Origin: an uncultured Oscillospiraceae bacterium
GTDB taxonomy: Bacteria > Bacillota > Clostridia > Oscillospirales > Oscillospiraceae
Reading direction: 5' to 3'
Assembly: GCA_910578575.1 (NCBI GenBank)
Contig: CAJTQP010000065.1
Location: 1 to 13,503, forward strand
Length of the DNA stretch: 13,503 bases
Made by a program: the position numbers and the translations under genes. The notes under the pieces are model-generated. The model ran no database searches. It was not told where the DNA came from and saw nothing but the letters and a program-made list of their open reading frames with translations. Shown piece after piece: positions 1-6,627 of this stretch. Position 1 is the first letter of the stretch. Every line of letters starts with the position of its first letter.

Positions 1-819
1 ATTTGCGAGGCCCTGGTGCGTTCCGGGGCCCTGGACGTGATCGTGGTGGACTCCGTGGCCGCCCTGGTGCCCCAGGCGGAGATCATTGGGGACATGGGGG
101 ACGCCCATGTGGGCCTGCTGGCCCGGCTCATGAGCCAGGCCCTGCGGAAGCTGGCGGGCTCCATCTCCAAGACCCACTGCGTGGTGATCTTCATCAACCA
201 ACTGCGGGAAAAGGTGGGCGCGGTCTACGGCAACCCGGAGGTCACCACCGGCGGCCGTGCCCTGAAGTTTTACTCCTCCGTGCGCATCGACGTGCGCCGG
301 GTGGAGGGGATCAAATCCGGCACAGAGCTCATCGGCAACCACACCCGCGCCAAAGTGGTGAAGAATAAAGTGGCGCCCCCCTTCCGGGAGGCAGAGTTCG
401 ACATCCTATACGGCGAGGGCATCTCCAAATACGGGGAGATGGTGGACCTGGCGGTGAAGCTGGATATCATCCAGAAGAGTGGCTCCTGGTTCTCCATGGG
501 CGAGGAGCGCATCGGCCAGGGCCGGGATTCCGCCAAGAAGTATTTGAAGGACAACCCGGAGATCTGCCAGCATGTGGAGGAGGAGATCCGCAAGAATTCC
601 TTCAAGCTCATGAGCGCCCAGTCCCAGGCCGCCGCACGGGCCGCCGGACGGGCCCCCCAGGAAGAGGAGGAGACCCAGGCGGCAGCTCCGGCAGCACCAG
701 AAGAGGCAGAACCGCTGCCGGATGAGGAGGGAAAACCGGCGGCCAAGGCCAAGGAACCCCTGACGGTGCCCAAGGGCGTGGACGTAAGCGCCGACGACTT
801 TGACGACGATGCGCCTTGA
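1..819 (+). CDS. recA: RecA recombinase, 3' part (5' end outside window)
   Basis: RecA forms ATP-dependent filaments on single-stranded DNA, drives homologous pairing and triggers SOS autocleavage of LexA. The frame is open from the first base; 272 residues are visible and the N-terminal Walker A part lies upstream. Visible family features are the Walker B strand VIVVDS followed by VAALVP, the MSQALRKLAG block, the INQLREKVG strand, the L2 DNA-binding loop GNPEVTTGGRALKFY and the C-terminal domain motifs FDILYGEGIS and IGQGRDSAKKYLKDNPE. The tail is unusually long, rich in Ala, Glu and Pro, and ends in the acidic DDFDDDAP; acidic RecA tails generally restrain DNA binding. The stop overlaps the recX start by 11 bases. 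A GTG at 16 is an internal valine, not a start. Identity is near certain. Confidence 0.98.
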   Translation: MCEALVRSGALDVIVVDSVAALVPQAEIIGDMGDAHVGLLARLMSQALRKLAGSISKTHCVVIFINQLREKVGAVYGNPEVTTGGRALKFYSSVRIDVRRVEGIKSGTELIGNHTRAKVVKNKVAPPFREAEFDILYGEGISKYGEMVDLAVKLDIIQKSGSWFSMGEERIGQGRDSAKKYLKDNPEICQHVEEEIRKNSFKLMSAQSQAAARAAGRAPQEEEETQAAAPAAPEEAEPLPDEEGKPAAKAKEPLTVPKGVDVSADDFDDDAP

Positions 820-1429
820 GAAATTGCTCCCCCCGGCCCATCCGGGAAAGCCCTGGCGGGTCTGTCTGGAGGGGGGCGAGGTGCTGCAAGTCCCGGAGGG
901 GACTGTGGCGGACCACGCCCTCTATCAGGGGATGGAGCTGGAGGAGGAGACCCTGGAGGCGTTAAAGGCAGCAGCCTCCACAGCCCTGCTCCGGGAGCGG
1001 GCGGTGGGCTGGCTCAGCCACCGGCCCATGAGCGCCGGGGAGCTGAAGGAACGGCTCCGGGCCAAGGGGGCCACCCCGGACCAGGAGGAAGCCATCGCCG
1101 CTTGGGTCCAGGACATCGGCCTGCTCAACGAGCTGGATTATGCCAAGGCCCTGGTGCGGCACTATCAGGCCAAGGGCTATGGGCTCTATAAGATCAAGGA
1201 TGCGCTCTACCGCCGCCGGGTCCCCAGGGAGCACTGGGAGGAGGCCTTGGGGGAGATGGAGGAGCCGGACGATGCCATAGACCGCTTCCTGGCCAAACGG
1301 GTCACGGACCCTACGGACCGGAAACAGTTGAAAAAAGCCTCGGACGCTCTGGCGCGCCGGGGCTTCTCCTGGAGCCAGGTGTCGGAAGGCATGGAACGGC
1401 TGCGGGAGCGTACAGATTGGAGGGACTGA
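809..1429 (+). CDS. recX: RecX family regulatory protein
   Basis: RecX binds RecA filaments and modulates their growth and activity. The 206-residue product has the family's repeated three-helix layout: RAVGWLSHRPMSAGELKERLRAKG, then a second repeat starting around LNELDYAKALVRHYQAKGYG with RRRVPREHWEEAL, then a third around KQLKKASDALARRGFSWSQV. Length and position directly after recA fit. I chose ATG 809, which overlaps the recA stop and suggests translational coupling; a TTG at 800 in the same frame is the alternative, and neither has a strong ribosome binding site. The N-terminal 60 residues (LEKLLPPAHPGKPWRVCLEGGEVLQVPEG and on) form the small extra N-terminal domain seen in many Firmicute RecX proteins. 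It ends one base before rimO. Confidence 0.93.
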   Translation: MRLEKLLPPAHPGKPWRVCLEGGEVLQVPEGTVADHALYQGMELEEETLEALKAAASTALLRERAVGWLSHRPMSAGELKERLRAKGATPDQEEAIAAWVQDIGLLNELDYAKALVRHYQAKGYGLYKIKDALYRRRVPREHWEEALGEMEEPDDAIDRFLAKRVTDPTDRKQLKKASDALARRGFSWSQVSEGMERLRERTDWRD

Positions 1430-1430
1430 C

Positions 1431-2768
1431 ATGAAGGTCGGTTTTGTATCCCTGGGCTGCGCCAAGAACCAGGTGAACTGCGAGCAGATGATTTGGCAGA
1501 CCTACCAGGCGGGCTACGACGTGGCCCTGGACTGTGAGGACTGCGACGTGGCCGTGGTGAACACCTGCGGCTTCCTCCAGGAGGCCAAGGAGGAGGCGCT
1601 GGGGGAGATCGCCCGGCTGGTGGAACAGAAGCGGGACGGAGGCTTGAAAAAGCTCATCGTCACCGGCTGCATGGCCCAGCGGTTCCGGGAGGAGCTATCG
1701 ACCCTCTGCCCGGAGGTGGACGGATTCATCGGCGTGTCCGGTTATGAGGACGTGGCCCAGGTGATCGGACAGGCCCTGGAGGGGCAGCACCCCGCCCTGT
1801 TTGGGGATATCCACGCCCCGGTGCCGGAGACGGACCGGGTGGTGTGTACCTCCGACCACTGGGCCTGGCTGCGGATTGCCGAGGGCTGCGACAACCACTG
1901 CGCTTATTGTGTCATCCCTTCCATCCGGGGGCGCTTCCGTAGCCGGCCGGAGGAGGCCATCCTGGCGGAGGCCCAGGAGCTGGCCCAGGCGGGGATGAAG
2001 GAGCTCATCGTGGTGGCCCAGGATATCACCCGTTATGGCCTGGACCTCTACGGGCAGCGGCGGCTGGCGCAGTTGTTGCAAAAGCTCTGCCAGGTGGAGG
2101 GCATCCACTGGATCCGCCTCCACTACCTCTATCCCGATGAAATCGACGACGAATTGATTCAGGTGATCGCCCAGGAGCCGAAGATCGTGAAGTATCTGGA
2201 TATCCCCATCCAGCACATCAGCAACCCCGTCCTGAAAGCCATGCGCCGGCGGGGGACAGGGGAAGAGATCCGCGCCCTGTTCACCAAACTCCGGGAGAAA
2301 ATCCCCGGCCTGGTGCTGCGCACCAGCTTGATTGCCGGGTTCCCTGGGGAGACGGAGGCGGACTTTGAAGCCCTGTGCGATTTCCTGTTGGAGTACAAGC
2401 TCCAGCGGGCGGGGGTGTTTGCCTACTCCCCGGAGGCAGGCAGCGCGGCGGCGGAGTTCCCTGACCAAGTGGACGAGGACGTGAAGCGCCGCCGGGTGGA
2501 GCTGCTCACAGATCTGCAACTGCGCATCACCGACGACTACGCCGCCAGCCAGGTGGGGCAGGTGCTGGAGGTCCTATGCGAGGGCTACGATGAGGAGACG
2601 GAGCTATATTACGGCCGCTCCTACGCCGATTCCCCGGAGATCGACGGCATGGTCCACTTTGAAGGGGAGGAAGGGGGCGTGGCCCCCGGCGGATTTTACC
2701 AGGTGCGCATCACCAACGTCTATGACGGGGAGCTGATCGGGGTGCGCCAGGAGGAGGAGACAGAATGA
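1431..2768 (+). CDS. rimO: Ribosomal protein S12 methylthiotransferase RimO
   Basis: RimO is a radical-SAM enzyme with two iron-sulfur clusters that adds a methylthio group to a conserved aspartate of ribosomal protein S12. The 445-residue protein shows the three parts of the family. The N-terminal methylthiotransferase domain has cluster cysteines C10 (SLGCAKN), C46 (NTCGF) and C80 (TGCMAQ). The radical-SAM domain has CxxxCxxC at 153-160 (GCDNHCAYC). The C-terminal TRAM domain covers about 375-440. The motifs RLHYLYPDEI, DIPIQHIS and SLIAGFPGET separate RimO from MiaB. The first motif reads KNQVNCE rather than the common KNxVDSE, which I believe is normal in this lineage. GGAGGG at 1419-1424 precedes ATG 1431. 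The stop overlaps pgsA in an ATGA. Confidence 0.96.
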   Translation: MKVGFVSLGCAKNQVNCEQMIWQTYQAGYDVALDCEDCDVAVVNTCGFLQEAKEEALGEIARLVEQKRDGGLKKLIVTGCMAQRFREELSTLCPEVDGFIGVSGYEDVAQVIGQALEGQHPALFGDIHAPVPETDRVVCTSDHWAWLRIAEGCDNHCAYCVIPSIRGRFRSRPEEAILAEAQELAQAGMKELIVVAQDITRYGLDLYGQRRLAQLLQKLCQVEGIHWIRLHYLYPDEIDDELIQVIAQEPKIVKYLDIPIQHISNPVLKAMRRRGTGEEIRALFTKLREKIPGLVLRTSLIAGFPGETEADFEALCDFLLEYKLQRAGVFAYSPEAGSAAAEFPDQVDEDVKRRRVELLTDLQLRITDDYAASQVGQVLEVLCEGYDEETELYYGRSYADSPEIDGMVHFEGEEGGVAPGGFYQVRITNVYDGELIGVRQEEETE

Positions 2769-3292
2769 ATACGGCCAATAAACTCACCCTGGCCAGGGTG
2801 GTGGCCATCCCGCTGTTCATCGTTCTGCTGTACTGGGAGTTTGACCACCACCTCTGGGTGGCCTTGGGACTGTTCATCCTGGCCAGCATCACGGACTTTG
2901 TGGACGGCTACGTGGCCCGGCACTACAACCAGATCACGGATTTTGGAAAATTCATGGACCCCCTGGCGGACAAGCTCCTGGTGATGTCGGCCATGGCGTG
3001 GTTCGTGGAGGCGGGGTGGATGCCCGCCTGGGCCTTTTTCATCGTCATTGCGCGGGAGCTGGCGGTGACAGGAATGCGCCTCATCGCCGTGGAGCAGGGC
3101 CGGGTGATCGCGGCGGGGAAGTCCGGGAAGGTCAAGACGGCCTCCACCATGGTGGGGATCTGCCTGATGCTGGCCTTCCCCACGCGGCCCCTGATCTTGG
3201 CGTGTACCATCGTGATCCTGGTCACCACGGTGTATTCCGGGGTGGAGTATTTCGTTCAGAATCGGGACGTGTTCCGAAAGGGCAATGTATAA
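2765..3292 (+). CDS. pgsA: CDP-diacylglycerol--glycerol-3-phosphate 3-phosphatidyltransferase
   Basis: PgsA is an integral membrane enzyme that swaps CMP of CDP-diacylglycerol for glycerol 3-phosphate, the committed step to phosphatidylglycerol and cardiolipin. The 175-residue protein contains the complete CDP-alcohol phosphotransferase signature: D44, D47, G48, A51, R52, then G61, D65 and D69, the aspartates that bind the metal and substrates. The N-terminal start NTANKLTLARVVAIPLFIVLL is typical of PgsA. Several hydrophobic helices follow, at about 12-27, 30-45, 72-98 and 140-160. The start overlaps the rimO stop by four bases (ATGA), so translation is probably coupled. It is the last gene of the housekeeping operon; a hairpin terminator begins 18 bases after its stop. 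Confidence 0.95.
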   Translation: MNTANKLTLARVVAIPLFIVLLYWEFDHHLWVALGLFILASITDFVDGYVARHYNQITDFGKFMDPLADKLLVMSAMAWFVEAGWMPAWAFFIVIARELAVTGMRLIAVEQGRVIAAGKSGKVKTASTMVGICLMLAFPTRPLILACTIVILVTTVYSGVEYFVQNRDVFRKGNV

Positions 3293-3310
3293 AATCGATC
3301 TATAAAATGA

Positions 3311-3344
3311 AAAAGGGCTGTTGCGATAAGGCAACGGCCCTTTT
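3311..3344. terminator. Bidirectional rho-independent terminator
   Basis: Arms 3311-3324 and 3331-3344 pair over 14 positions with one G-T wobble around a 6-base loop. A runs on the left and T runs on the right give a U tract on both strands. It sits between pgsA (+) and the convergent small gene (-), whose stop is only two bases away, and so serves both. Confidence 0.9.
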
Positions 3345-3346
3345 GC

Positions 3347-3787
3347 TTATGTGGGGTCCTCCAAGTGGAGGGAGCGGAGGAGGGATTGTACGTGGGGGTC
3401 CTGCTGGGCGGTGTGGAGGTCCTGTTCCGTGGAAAGAACCAGGACAAGGGCGTTTTGTTCATAGCGGCTGTGGAAGTCCAGGCGCAGTTCGTAATAGTGT
3501 AAGCAGCCGTCGGTGCAGGTCACCTCACAGCCGGAGAGACCGTTGTGGGTGACGGGGGTGATGGGGCTGGTCTGTTCCAGGCCTACGATGTCGGTGAAGA
3601 GGTAAGAGAGCTCGGTCTTGGCATCCATGCAGCCGTGGTTGATCCGTAGCTCTAGGGTGAAGCTGTGGTCTGGAGGGGAGAGGGTGAGGGCGGCGTCCTC
3701 CCCGGCGTAGTTTTCCAGGAGGAAACCTTCTGGGAGTTGGAAGGAGATGTGGTCCAGGTGGAAGCGGTTGTTTTCAAAACGTAACAT
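3347..3787 (-). CDS. Uncharacterised small protein, possible PsbP/DcrB-like fold
   Basis: The 146-residue product is not a family I can name with certainty. It has no signal peptide or membrane helix. The order of segments, a short strand pair ISFQLPEGFLLEN, then LTLSPPDHSFTLELRI, then GLSGCEVTCTDGCLHYYELRLDF, then NALVLVLST and a final helix PHVQSLLRSL, recalls the Mog1/PsbP/DcrB fold; this is inference from pattern only. The start ATG at 3787 has a strong GAGGAGG about 7 bases upstream. It lies 18 bases downstream of the HTH regulator on the same strand, so the two are probably co-transcribed and functionally linked. Its G+C content is lower than that of the operons on either side. Confidence 0.75.
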   Translation of the reverse strand: MLRFENNRFHLDHISFQLPEGFLLENYAGEDAALTLSPPDHSFTLELRINHGCMDAKTELSYLFTDIVGLEQTSPITPVTHNGLSGCEVTCTDGCLHYYELRLDFHSRYEQNALVLVLSTEQDLHTAQQDPHVQSLLRSLHLEDPT

Positions 3788-3805
3788 GGAAAGTCCTCCT
3801 CGAAG

Positions 3806-4054
3806 TCAAGGTTGCATCAAGTGATCCTGAAGCAATATATAGGGCTCGACCTCTAATGCGTCTGCAATTTTGAAAATAATGTCTAGGCTTGTCCCCACCC
3901 AAGCAATTTCTGTTTTGCTTACCCTGGAGCGTTCTATGCCTGCCTTTTCCGCAAGCTGTTCCTGGGTCAAGCCCTGCTGCTTGCGATAGTAAGCGATGTT
4001 GAGCCCCAAGGTGCGATATCTTGATTTATACTCTTGAATCATACTCTGCCACAT
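3806..4054 (-). CDS. XRE/Cro-C1 family HTH transcriptional regulator
   Basis: This 82-residue protein is almost entirely one HTH_3 DNA-binding domain. Helix 1 is LGLNIAYYRKQQG (about 17-29), the helix-turn-helix runs from LTQEQLAEKAG to IERSRVSKTE (about 30-49), and IIFKIADALEVEPYILL closes the domain. The scaffold RxxxGLTQExLAExAGIxxxxVSxxE is classic, although the second conserved block has IAWVG where a proline or glycine turn is usual. ATG 4054 is preceded only by a weak AGGA about 14 bases away; the in-frame ATG at 4042 is equally possible. It heads a two-gene operon with the small protein at 3347-3787 and is divergent from the ATPase gene. The gene is distinctly AT-richer than its surroundings, suggesting acquisition. 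It probably regulates the divergent promoters next to it (inference). Confidence 0.88.
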   Translation of the reverse strand: MWQSMIQEYKSRYRTLGLNIAYYRKQQGLTQEQLAEKAGIERSRVSKTEIAWVGTSLDIIFKIADALEVEPYILLQDHLMQP

Positions 4055-4116
4055 CCAGATTATTTTATCCTGAATATATTTTATATGGGAGTGGCAGCTT
4101 GTTCCACTTCCTGGAT

Positions 4117-4146
4117 TTCATCAAAATATCCCTATAATTCATCAAA
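4117..4146. repeat. Direct repeat TTCATCAAA x2, operator-like
   Basis: Two identical 9-mers at 4117-4125 and 4138-4146 start 21 bp apart, two DNA turns, in the AT-rich leader upstream of the XRE gene. Identical half-sites on the same DNA face are typical of regulator binding. The assignment as an XRE operator is inference. Confidence 0.5.
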
Positions 4147-4163
4147 TTGTGAGCAAACTCGAT

Positions 4164-4203
4164 AAGTACGATTTACTAAACTATACTTTAGTAAATCGTA
4201 CTT
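4164..4203. promoter_or_regulatory. Perfect 17-bp inverted repeat, operator-like, upstream of ATPase gene
   Basis: Arms 4164-4180 and 4187-4203 are perfect reverse complements around the 6-base loop CTATAC. The right arm ends at the proposed -35 box of the ATPase gene. No U tract follows, so it is unlikely to be a terminator. Within it, TTTACTAAA (4172) and TTTAGTAAA (4187) recur, and a near copy TTGACTAAA starts at 4202; the three boxes are exactly 15 bp apart. A dimeric or cooperative repressor site is the simplest reading. Confidence 0.6.
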
Positions 4204-4230
4204 GACTAAATTGAAAAACAGTAGTATCCT
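4202..4230 (+). promoter_or_regulatory. Probable sigma-A promoter of the ATPase gene
   Basis: TTGACT (4202-4207) and TATCCT (4225-4230) are separated by 17 bp. The -35 box abuts the inverted repeat, so occupancy there would block transcription. Predicted initiation near 4237 falls at the ribosome binding site AAGGAGG (4237-4243), giving a very short leader; an upstream start is therefore not excluded. Confidence 0.45.
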
Positions 4231-4250
4231 AACGAAAAGGAGGTGGGCGT

Positions 4251-5654
4251 ATGTTTATCGGCAGAGAACGGGAGCTGAACACCCTAAACCGCCTGTATGC
4301 CTCGGAGCGCTTCGAGTTTGTGGTGCTCTATGGCCGGCGGCGAGTGGGAAAGACGGCCCTCATCAATGCGTTCCTCAAAGATAAAAAAGGCATCTACTTC
4401 ATGGGTGTGGAAAGCAACGCCAAGCAGAATTTGGAAAACCTGAGCAGAAATATCCTGGAGTTTGACAGCGGCATCCAGGCGGAGACGGCTTTTCTCTCTT
4501 TTCAAGCGGCGCTGGAGTATGTGTTCCAACGGGCAGAGACAGAACGGCTGGTCCTAGCCATCGACGAGTACCCCTATGTGGCGCGGGCTTCCAAGAGCTT
4601 GGCCTCCACTCTCCAGCGTTTGATCGACCAGTATCAGGGCCGCTCCAAGTTGATGCTGATCCTCTGCGGCTCCTCCATGTCCTATATGGAGGACCATGTT
4701 CTGGCCTATAAGGCCCCCCTTTATGGCAGACGGACCGCACAAATGAAGCTCCAGCCCTTTGAGTTTGGGGAGGCTTGCCGCTGCTTCCAGCACTTTTCCC
4801 AGGAGGATCAGGCCCTGGTGTACGGCATGGTAGGGGGTACCCCTCAATATTTGTTGCAGATGGATGACCGCCTCAGCATAGAGGACAATATCAAACGCAG
4901 CTTTCTAAACCCTACCTCCGTGTTATATGAGGAGCCCATGAACCTATTGAAGCAGGAGGTGCGGGACCCGGCGGTGTACACGGCAGTGATCACCGCCATT
5001 GCCGGGGGAGGCTCCCGTCTCTCGGAGATCGCCACCAAAGTGGGGGAGGAGAGCAGCGTCTGCGCCCACTATATCAAAAACCTGATGTCCCTGGGGATTG
5101 TGACGCGGGAGACGCCCTATGGAGAGAAGACATCCCGGAAGTCCATCTACTCCATCGCGGACAATATGTTCCGCTTTTGGTATCGCTTTGTGCCGGGGAA
5201 TCTGTCCATGATCGCCCGTGGAGCTTCGGAGCTGGCCTATCAGCGGGTGGCGCCCCACCTGCCGGGGTATATGGGAAAAGTCTTTGAGGAGATTTCCAAT
5301 CAGTATCTCTGGAGCTTGCTTCTGGCAGGAAAGAGCCCTGTGGAGTTCTCCTCCCTGGGGCGGTGGTGGGGCAGCGATGCCCAGGAAAAGAAACAGGTGG
5401 AAATTGACATCATGGGGGAGCAGGACCGGGATACTGCCCTATTTGCCGAGTGTAAATGGACCAACGAAAAGGTAGGCCCGGAGACCTTGGACACCTTGGT
5501 CAAGCGCAGCCATCTGTTTCGATATGCCCAAACCCATTTGTACCTGTTTTCCAAAAGCGGCTTTACCCCAAGCTGTGTGGAGCAGGCAGGGAAGCTGGGA
5601 AACATTCACCTAGTCACTTACCAGGATATCTTGCGTCAGTTGGGGGTCGAATGA
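4251..5654 (+). CDS. AAA/STAND-like ATPase with C-terminal PD-(D/E)xK nuclease-like domain (ATPase_2/DUF234 type)
   Basis: The 467-residue protein belongs to the 'archaeal-type ATPase plus DUF234' group. FIGRERELNTL opens the P-loop domain. Walker A is GRRRVGKT at 28-35, and Walker B is LVLAIDEYP with D105 and E106. A sensor-like strand LMLILCGSS follows, then QPFEFGEA and YGMVGGTPQYLL, typical of this group. Residues about 240-290 form a winged-helix-like segment (ITAIAGGGSRLSEIATKVG). The C-terminal domain has E384 and D386, then E400 and K402 (AECKW), matching the D-(x)n-ExK active site of restriction-like nucleases. No substrate can be read from sequence. It starts at ATG 4251 behind AAGGAGG and is divergent from the XRE gene. 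The gene is self-contained with its own promoter and terminator. These proteins are multi-copy in many anaerobes; roles in defence or toxin-like systems are suggested but not established. Confidence 0.88.
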   Translation: MFIGRERELNTLNRLYASERFEFVVLYGRRRVGKTALINAFLKDKKGIYFMGVESNAKQNLENLSRNILEFDSGIQAETAFLSFQAALEYVFQRAETERLVLAIDEYPYVARASKSLASTLQRLIDQYQGRSKLMLILCGSSMSYMEDHVLAYKAPLYGRRTAQMKLQPFEFGEACRCFQHFSQEDQALVYGMVGGTPQYLLQMDDRLSIEDNIKRSFLNPTSVLYEEPMNLLKQEVRDPAVYTAVITAIAGGGSRLSEIATKVGEESSVCAHYIKNLMSLGIVTRETPYGEKTSRKSIYSIADNMFRFWYRFVPGNLSMIARGASELAYQRVAPHLPGYMGKVFEEISNQYLWSLLLAGKSPVEFSSLGRWWGSDAQEKKQVEIDIMGEQDRDTALFAECKWTNEKVGPETLDTLVKRSHLFRYAQTHLYLFSKSGFTPSCVEQAGKLGNIHLVTYQDILRQLGVE

Positions 5655-5666
5655 CCACTGCGCATC

Positions 5667-5707
5667 AACCGCCCAGATCTCTAAACAGGAGATCGGGCGG
5701 TTTCTTT
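5667..5707 (+). terminator. Rho-independent terminator after the ATPase gene
   Basis: AACCGCCC (5667-5674) pairs with GGGCGGTT (5695-5702) and GATCTC (5676-5681) with GAGATC (5689-5694), leaving one bulged A and a 7-base loop. TTTCTTT follows. Confidence 0.9.
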
Positions 5708-5709
5708 AT

Positions 5710-5748
5710 GGGAAAAAAGGGGACTGGAAAAATGAGCTGTTTTTTCCC
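5710..5748. repeat. 9-bp perfect inverted repeat in the lysin-gene leader
   Basis: GGGAAAAAA (5710-5718) and TTTTTTCCC (5740-5748) are exact reverse complements with 21 bases between. It lies between the ATPase terminator and the peptidase gene, where I see no convincing -35/-10 pair. It could be a weak RNA hairpin or chance in an A/T-run region. Confidence 0.35.
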
Positions 5749-5819
5749 AAAGTGTACCCAACCGTCCCCAAACCCCGCCAATCCCAGGGAAGATGAAACC
5801 AAGGGAAAGGAGGGAGAAC

Positions 5820-6593
5820 ATGAGACAACCTGTATCGTACCTACAGACCGACCCCCGCTGGCAGGCCCTGGACTACTCCGCCGCCGGGGAGCGCACCACC
5901 ATTGGTGCCTCCGGCTGCGGGCCCACGGCCATGGCCATGGTGCTGGCCACCTGGGCGGACCCGTCCGTCACCCCGGCTACGGAATGCGCTTGGGCCCTGG
6001 CCCACGGCTACAAGGCCCCCCATCAGGGGACCTATTACGGCTATTTTGCCAAAGCCGCTGCCCGCTTCGGCTTGCGCTGCACCCAGCTCAACTGGTCCAG
6101 CCTCTATGGCAACAGCCAGAGCGGGGTCCACGCCCAGGCCAAGGAGGCTCTGGAGGCCGGGGGGCTGGTGATCGCCTGCATGGGCAAGGGCAACTGGACC
6201 AGTTCCGGGCATTATGTCTTGGTGTGGGACATCGCGGGGGACACCATCCGCATCAACGACCCCGCCAGCACCCTGCCCCGGCGAACACAAGGCAGCTATG
6301 CCCTGTTCCGGCAGCAAGTCAAGTATTATTGGGTGATCGAGGCACCGGAGAGAGAGGAGGAGATGGAGATGAGCATTGACGAACTGATTCAGACCATGAG
6401 CGAAGCCCAGGCGTACCAGCTGATGGAGAAGGCCAGCCGGTACGCCGGAAGCCTGGAGGAACCGGAATGGAGCCAGGCAGAGGGCCACTGGGCCCGCGCC
6501 GCAGCGGCGGGGGTGGTGGACGGCACCGGCCCGGAGCGCTACGTGAAGCGGGACGAACTGGTGGCCGTCCTGGGCCGACGGGGACTGGTGTGA
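5820..6593 (+). CDS. C39-like cysteine peptidase with SLH-like tail, endolysin-like
   Basis: The 257-residue protein has an N-terminal Peptidase_C39_2-type domain (about 1-175). The nucleophile is C33 in SGCGPTAMAMVLATW, the histidine is H131 in SGHYVLVWDI, and the third residue is N146 or D147 in INDPAS. YLQTDPRWQ near the start is typical of phage and prophage lysins in Clostridia, which cut cell-wall peptides. After a charged linker, residues about 205-257 (GHWARAAAAGVVDG, then RDELVAVLGRRGLV) look like one SLH-like repeat, a likely cell-wall anchor. There is no signal peptide, so release would need a holin; the holin-like gene follows. I chose ATG 5820 because GGAGGG ends six bases before it; ATG 5793 in frame has no such site. 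It might instead be a bacteriocin-processing C39 peptidase, but no transporter is present. Confidence 0.85.
   Translation: MRQPVSYLQTDPRWQALDYSAAGERTTIGASGCGPTAMAMVLATWADPSVTPATECAWALAHGYKAPHQGTYYGYFAKAAARFGLRCTQLNWSSLYGNSQSGVHAQAKEALEAGGLVIACMGKGNWTSSGHYVLVWDIAGDTIRINDPASTLPRRTQGSYALFRQQVKYYWVIEAPEREEEMEMSIDELIQTMSEAQAYQLMEKASRYAGSLEEPEWSQAEGHWARAAAAGVVDGTGPERYVKRDELVAVLGRRGLV
6355..6371 (+). promoter_or_regulatory. Internal Shine-Dalgarno and in-frame ATG within the lysin gene
   Basis: AGGAGG (6355-6360) lies 8 bases before in-frame ATG 6369 (M184), exactly at the linker between the peptidase and the SLH-like tail. Initiation here would give a 74-residue tail-only protein. The site also encodes the Glu-rich linker, so it may be coincidence. 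Confidence 0.4.
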
Positions 6594-6627
6594 TGGAGGG
6601 AAACAGCGTGAAAAAGGAGGAGAACAC

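Noticed and set aside
800..808. TTG 800 as the recX start
   Set aside because: It adds only three residues; ATG 809 overlapping the recA stop is simpler, though neither has a clear ribosome binding site.
608..819. Repetitive Ala/Glu/Pro-rich tail of RecA as an inserted or frameshifted segment
   Set aside because: The frame stays open with consistent codon use and ends in an acidic tail typical of RecA.
1695..2519. Long open frame on the - strand opposite rimO (274 codons)
   Set aside because: It is the antisense of a certain gene in GC-rich DNA, has a low-complexity His/Leu/Gly-rich product and no family resemblance.
3998..4240. Possible IS or MITE ends, because of the perfect inverted repeat
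   Set aside because: The repeat arms are 6 bases apart with no enclosed element, target duplication or transposase; an operator hairpin explains it better.
5456..6379. Long + frame overlapping the ATPase end and the lysin gene
   Set aside because: It reads out of frame through the ATPase 3' end, a terminator and the peptidase domain; the product is a Gly/Pro/His-rich shadow.
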